Below are positions 5,659-8,993 of a stretch of 8,993 bases of DNA, in pieces; position 1 is the stretch's first letter; every line of letters begins with the position of its first letter. Both the position numbers and the translations under genes were made by a program. Under the pieces are notes generated by a model, which saw nothing but the letters and a program-made list of their open reading frames with translations, was not told the origin of the DNA and searched no databases. The stretch spans positions 1 through 8,993 of the forward strand of contig CAIXNZ010000102.1 in assembly GCA_903920975.1 (NCBI GenBank), written 5' to 3'. Source of the DNA: Candidatus Falkowiibacteriota bacterium (GTDB lineage Bacteria; Patescibacteriota; Patescibacteriia; CAIXNZ01).

Positions 5659-8493
5659 ATGAATAAAAAAGAGAACAACCAAAAAGAATATATTCAAATC
5701 CGCGGCGCTAGGCAGCATAATTTAAAGAATATTAGCCTAGATTTGCCCATTAATGAGTTTATTGTTATGACTGGTGTCTCTGGTTCTGGCAAATCCTCTT
5801 TGGCTTTTGATACTTTATATGCAGAAGGCCAGCGCCGTTACGTTGAAAGCTTGTCAGCTTATGCCAGGCAGTTTTTGGGCATTATGAATAAGCCAGATGT
5901 TGATTCTATAAAAGGGCTTTCACCAGCTATTTCTATTGAGCAAAAATCAACCTCCAGAAACCCACGTTCAACCGTGGGAACCGTAACTGAAGTTTATGAT
6001 TATTTGCGCTTGCTTTATGCCAGAATTGGCCAGCCCCATTGTCCAAAGTGCGGCAAGGAAATTTCTTCGCAAGACATCCAAAGTATTTTTGACCATATTT
6101 ATCCGCAATATGAAAATAAGTCAGTGGAAATTTTGGGTTCTTTGGTGCGCGGCAGAAAAGGCACTTATGAACGGCTTTTTAAAAATCTTTTTAAACAGGG
6201 TTATTCCAAGGTCAGGGTAAATGGCAAGGAATATATGTTGCCAGCAAAAATTACTTTGGGAAAATATGAAAAGCATGAGATAGAAGTTGTGGTCGACTCA
6301 TTTAAATTGACCAAGGATCACAAGACACGACTTTTTGAGTCATTGGAGACCGCTTATGATTTGTCGCAAGAAGGAATTTTAATTGTTAAGATTAACGATA
6401 AAGAAATTTTATTTAATACCAAACTCGCTTGCGCTAATTGTGGAATTAATTTTGAAGAACTTCAGCCGCGTTTATTTTCTTTTAACTCTCCTTATGGCGC
6501 TTGCGTGGAATGCCATGGTTTGGGCGGCATTCAGGAATTTGCCGAGGACTTAATCATTCCCAACCCAGAACTTTCCATAATGGAAGGTGGTATTGCGCCT
6601 TGGAAAACTCAGGTTTTTGGCTTTGTCGGGCAAAAAATTGATGCTTTGGCCAAACATTTTAAATTTGATCCATACATACCGATTAATAAGTTGCCAAGAA
6701 AAATTATTGATGTGATTTTGCACGGTTCTCACGAGCGAATTGATTTTGAATTCAAATCCAGAAGCTCTGGCGCTGAATATGCTTGGGAGGGATATTTTGA
6801 AGGTGTGGTTCCGCAATTGGAAAGATTGTACAAGCAGACAGAATCAGAAGAGAGGCGACAAGACATGGCCAAATATATGCGCATCAAAGAATGTCCGCTT
6901 TGTCATGGCCAGAGATTAAAGCCGGAAAGCTTGGCCGTAACAATAGACGGCTTTAATATTTTTGAAATTACGCAATTATCAATCAAAGATTGCTATGATT
7001 TTTTTGACAAATTGAAATTAAATGAGAAAAGAGAACAGATTGCTAGACAAATTTTAAAAGAAATTAAAAGCCGTTTGAATTTTATGATTAATGTTGGTTT
7101 GGATTATTTGACTTTGGGCAGAAATGCCAGCACTTTGTCTGGCGGCGAGGCGCAAAGAATTAGATTAGCCACGCAAATCGGTTCTGAACTGCGCGGAGTT
7201 TTATATATTTTGGACGAGCCATCAATCGGATTACACCAAAGAGATAATAAAAAGTTAATTGCTACCTTAAAACAACTTCGTGATTTAGGCAATACAGTGA
7301 TTGTTGTAGAACACGACAAAGAAACCATGGAAAGCTGTGATCATCTGGTTGATTTGGGTCCTGGCGCTGGTATTCATGGCGGTAAAGTTGTGGCCGAAGG
7401 AACCTTGGCTGAAGTAAAAAAAGTTAAAGAATCATTAACCGCTCAATATTTAAATGGTTTTAAAAGAATTGAGACGCCGAAAAAACGCCGCAGCTGGTCT
7501 GACTATTTGGAAATTATCGGCGCCAAAGCCAATAATTTGAAACAATTGCGCGTAAAATTTCCTTTGCGCGTTTTGACTTGCGTAACAGGCGTGTCTGGTT
7601 CTGGCAAATCTACTTTAATTAATGAAACTTTGTACAAAGCTTTGGCCAGACGGCTTTATGGCTCAAGAGAATTGCCAGGCGAGTTTGATAAATTAAATAA
7701 TTCTGGTTTTATTGATAAAGCTATTATTATTGACCAGTCGCCAATTGGCAGAACCCCGCGTTCAAATCCAGCCACTTATACCAAGGTTTTTTCTGATGTC
7801 AGAAATTTATATACTGAAACTCCTGACGCTAAATATCGCGGTTATAAACCAGGGCGATTTAGTTTTAATGTACCGGGTGGCAGATGTGAAAATTGCGAAG
7901 GTGATGGTGTAATTAAAATTGAAATGCACTTTTTACCTGATGTTTATGTGGAATGTGAAAAGTGCAAGGGCAAAAGATATAATCGCGAAACTCTGGAAGT
8001 TCACTACAAAGGTAAAAATATTGCTGATGTTTTGAGTATGTCAGTGGAAGAAGCTCTGGAGTTTTTTAAGGAAATTCCGTTAATAGCTGATAAATTACAA
8101 TTACTTTTTGATGTTGGCCTGGGCTACATTAAAATGGGCCAGCCAGCCACGACTTTGTCTGGCGGTGAGGCACAGAGAATTAAACTGGCTTCTGAACTGG
8201 CCAAGCGCGCCACTGGTAAGACACTGTACATTCTGGATGAGCCAACAACAGGCCTTCATTTTGATGATATTAAAAAATTACTGGATGTTTTAAATCGTTT
8301 GGTTAATAAAGGTAATTCAGTCATTGTAATTGAGCACAATTTAGATGTTGTTAAAACAGCTGACTGGATTATTGATTTGGGGCCTGAAGGCGGTGACGAA
8401 GGAGGTAAAATTATTGCCGAAGGCACGCCAGAACATGTAGCAAAAGTTCCAGGTTCATACACGGGACAATTTTTGAAAAAGATTTTGAAATAA
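5659..8493 (+). CDS. uvrA: UvrA, excinuclease ABC subunit A
   Basis: UvrA is the dimeric ATPase that scans DNA for bulky lesions and loads UvrB. At 944 residues it is close to the E. coli length (940). Both ABC modules are complete: Walker A GVSGSGKSS (39-47) and GVSGSGKST (644-652), signatures LSGGEAQR (493-500 and 833-840), and Walker B regions ending YILDEP near 521 and 861. The three zinc modules keep their cysteines: C128/C131 with C412/C415; C258/C261 with C282/C285; C743/C746 with C766/C769. The last of these is the DNA-contacting zinc finger. The region between about 286 and 400 holds the UvrB-binding and insertion domains as usual. I see no truncation or missing residue. The ATG at 5659 is the only sensible start, although no SD precedes it. 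It forms a single-gene unit ending at a hairpin terminator, and its leader shares an element with that of uvrB. Confidence 0.98.
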   Translation: MNKKENNQKEYIQIRGARQHNLKNISLDLPINEFIVMTGVSGSGKSSLAFDTLYAEGQRRYVESLSAYARQFLGIMNKPDVDSIKGLSPAISIEQKSTSRNPRSTVGTVTEVYDYLRLLYARIGQPHCPKCGKEISSQDIQSIFDHIYPQYENKSVEILGSLVRGRKGTYERLFKNLFKQGYSKVRVNGKEYMLPAKITLGKYEKHEIEVVVDSFKLTKDHKTRLFESLETAYDLSQEGILIVKINDKEILFNTKLACANCGINFEELQPRLFSFNSPYGACVECHGLGGIQEFAEDLIIPNPELSIMEGGIAPWKTQVFGFVGQKIDALAKHFKFDPYIPINKLPRKIIDVILHGSHERIDFEFKSRSSGAEYAWEGYFEGVVPQLERLYKQTESEERRQDMAKYMRIKECPLCHGQRLKPESLAVTIDGFNIFEITQLSIKDCYDFFDKLKLNEKREQIARQILKEIKSRLNFMINVGLDYLTLGRNASTLSGGEAQRIRLATQIGSELRGVLYILDEPSIGLHQRDNKKLIATLKQLRDLGNTVIVVEHDKETMESCDHLVDLGPGAGIHGGKVVAEGTLAEVKKVKESLTAQYLNGFKRIETPKKRRSWSDYLEIIGAKANNLKQLRVKFPLRVLTCVTGVSGSGKSTLINETLYKALARRLYGSRELPGEFDKLNNSGFIDKAIIIDQSPIGRTPRSNPATYTKVFSDVRNLYTETPDAKYRGYKPGRFSFNVPGGRCENCEGDGVIKIEMHFLPDVYVECEKCKGKRYNRETLEVHYKGKNIADVLSMSVEEALEFFKEIPLIADKLQLLFDVGLGYIKMGQPATTLSGGEAQRIKLASELAKRATGKTLYILDEPTTGLHFDDIKKLLDVLNRLVNKGNSVIVIEHNLDVVKTADWIIDLGPEGGDEGGKIIAEGTPEHVAKVPGSYTGQFLKKILK

Positions 8494-8498
8494 AAAAC

Positions 8499-8526
8499 CA
8501 GCTCCGCGACGCGGGGCTGATTTTTT
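8499..8526 (+). terminator. uvrA terminator, probably shared with the convergent gene
   Basis: A 9-bp stem (8499-8507 with 8511-8519, one T-G wobble) with loop GAC is followed by six T residues (8521-8526). On the minus strand the same sequence has a TTTTTT tail, but the wobble becomes an A-C mismatch, so termination should be weaker in that direction. The stop codon of the minus-strand gene (8527-8525) lies inside the T run. Confidence 0.85.
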
Positions 8527-8993
8527 ATTTACTTAAATTCCAGCAAAGATTAAAGATCATTTGCATTGTTTGAGCAATGGGTTTTGATTCAATGATTATT
8601 CCGATTTTTTCTTCGTAAGAAGTTAAATTGACAAAATTATCATAAATATCAATTTCAATATTAAAAGGATAAAGTTTGCTGGAAATTAATCTTGTTTGGC
8701 GCATTTGTTTTTTATCCGCCTTAGCCCAGGATTGCATTTCAGTTGTATCTGGTGAAATCAATCTAATGCCAATATTTCTTTTTATCCTTTTAGCTAAATA
8801 TTCAGGCTCAGCCTCCATTAAGGCATTGAATTGAGTATTATTAGCAAAACTGCAAATTTCTTTTTTAGCATTCAATGTGTTTTTAATAACTTTAACAATT
8901 CCTTCTATACCTTCATAAAAACGAATTTTTGGCTTTTTTACAGATAGGTTATTTAGGGCATTCAAATCCGGTAAAACTGAAAGCAGCAATTCC
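8525..8993 (-). CDS. TrmB-like transcriptional regulator, C-terminal part
   Basis: 155 codons before the stop are visible. The codon at the right edge (GAA, 8992-8990) is sense, so the gene continues outside the window and an internal TTG at 8989 should not be taken as its start. The visible part resembles the C-terminal sensor region seen in TrmB-family regulators, with the landmark KPKIRFYEGIEGI and then an alternating strand-helix pattern, ending in QMIFNLCW near the C-terminus. In that family an N-terminal winged helix-turn-helix precedes this region and would lie beyond the edge; I cannot see it. TrmB-family proteins often sense sugars or other small ligands, but nothing here identifies one. 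It converges on uvrA. The family call rests on remembered similarity of the FYEG motif, so it is moderate. Confidence 0.65.
   Translation of the reverse strand, partial: ELLLSVLPDLNALNNLSVKKPKIRFYEGIEGIVKVIKNTLNAKKEICSFANNTQFNALMEAEPEYLAKRIKRNIGIRLISPDTTEMQSWAKADKKQMRQTRLISSKLYPFNIEIDIYDNFVNLTSYEEKIGIIIESKPIAQTMQMIFNLCWNLSK

Noticed and set aside
8987..8989. TTG start for the right-edge minus-strand gene
   Set aside because: The frame stays open to the window edge, and the visible protein begins mid-domain for a TrmB-like regulator. The start is outside the window.

Overview
The window is an AT-rich stretch of bacterial chromosome with short intergenic gaps and the standard genetic code: tryptophan is TGG and no in-frame TGA interrupts any gene. 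The style suggests a member of the Candidate Phyla Radiation (Patescibacteria, Parcubacteria-like): single-gene transcription units, a TrmB-like regulator, and excision-repair genes apparently without Shine-Dalgarno (SD) sites. That assignment is inference; no rRNA or other phylogenetic marker is present.

Layout from left to right. (1) 1-845, minus strand: the 5' 281 codons of an unrecognised protein with two N-terminal repeats of about 60 residues, followed by at least three tandem 55-residue helix-turn-helix repeats. (2) 846-1149: its promoter, a plus-strand terminator with no obvious gene to serve, an inverted repeat, and a frameshifted remnant of a second uvrB 5' end. (3) 1150-3075, plus: complete uvrB. 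(4) 3163-4920, plus: a half-transporter ABC exporter with its own promoter, a strong SD and a strong terminator. (5) 4967-5323, minus: a 118-residue protein of unknown function, converging on the exporter. (6) 5324-5658: back-to-back promoters and a long inverted repeat in the uvrA leader. (7) 5659-8493, plus: complete uvrA. (8) 8525-8993, minus: the C-terminal part of a TrmB-like regulator, converging on uvrA across a shared terminator.

UvrA and UvrB together form the damage-recognition complex of nucleotide excision repair. They lie about 2.6 kb apart here as separate transcription units. Even so, their leaders share an identical 15-base word inside similarly built inverted repeats, which suggests a shared regulatory or mobile element. 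The exporter and the small minus-strand gene have no evident functional link to repair.

The points most worth pursuing are the tandem helix-turn-helix protein at the left edge, the uvrB 5' remnant that differs from the intact gene almost only at synonymous positions, and the matching uvrA/uvrB leader elements. No tRNA, rRNA, CRISPR array, insertion sequence or attachment site was recognised.
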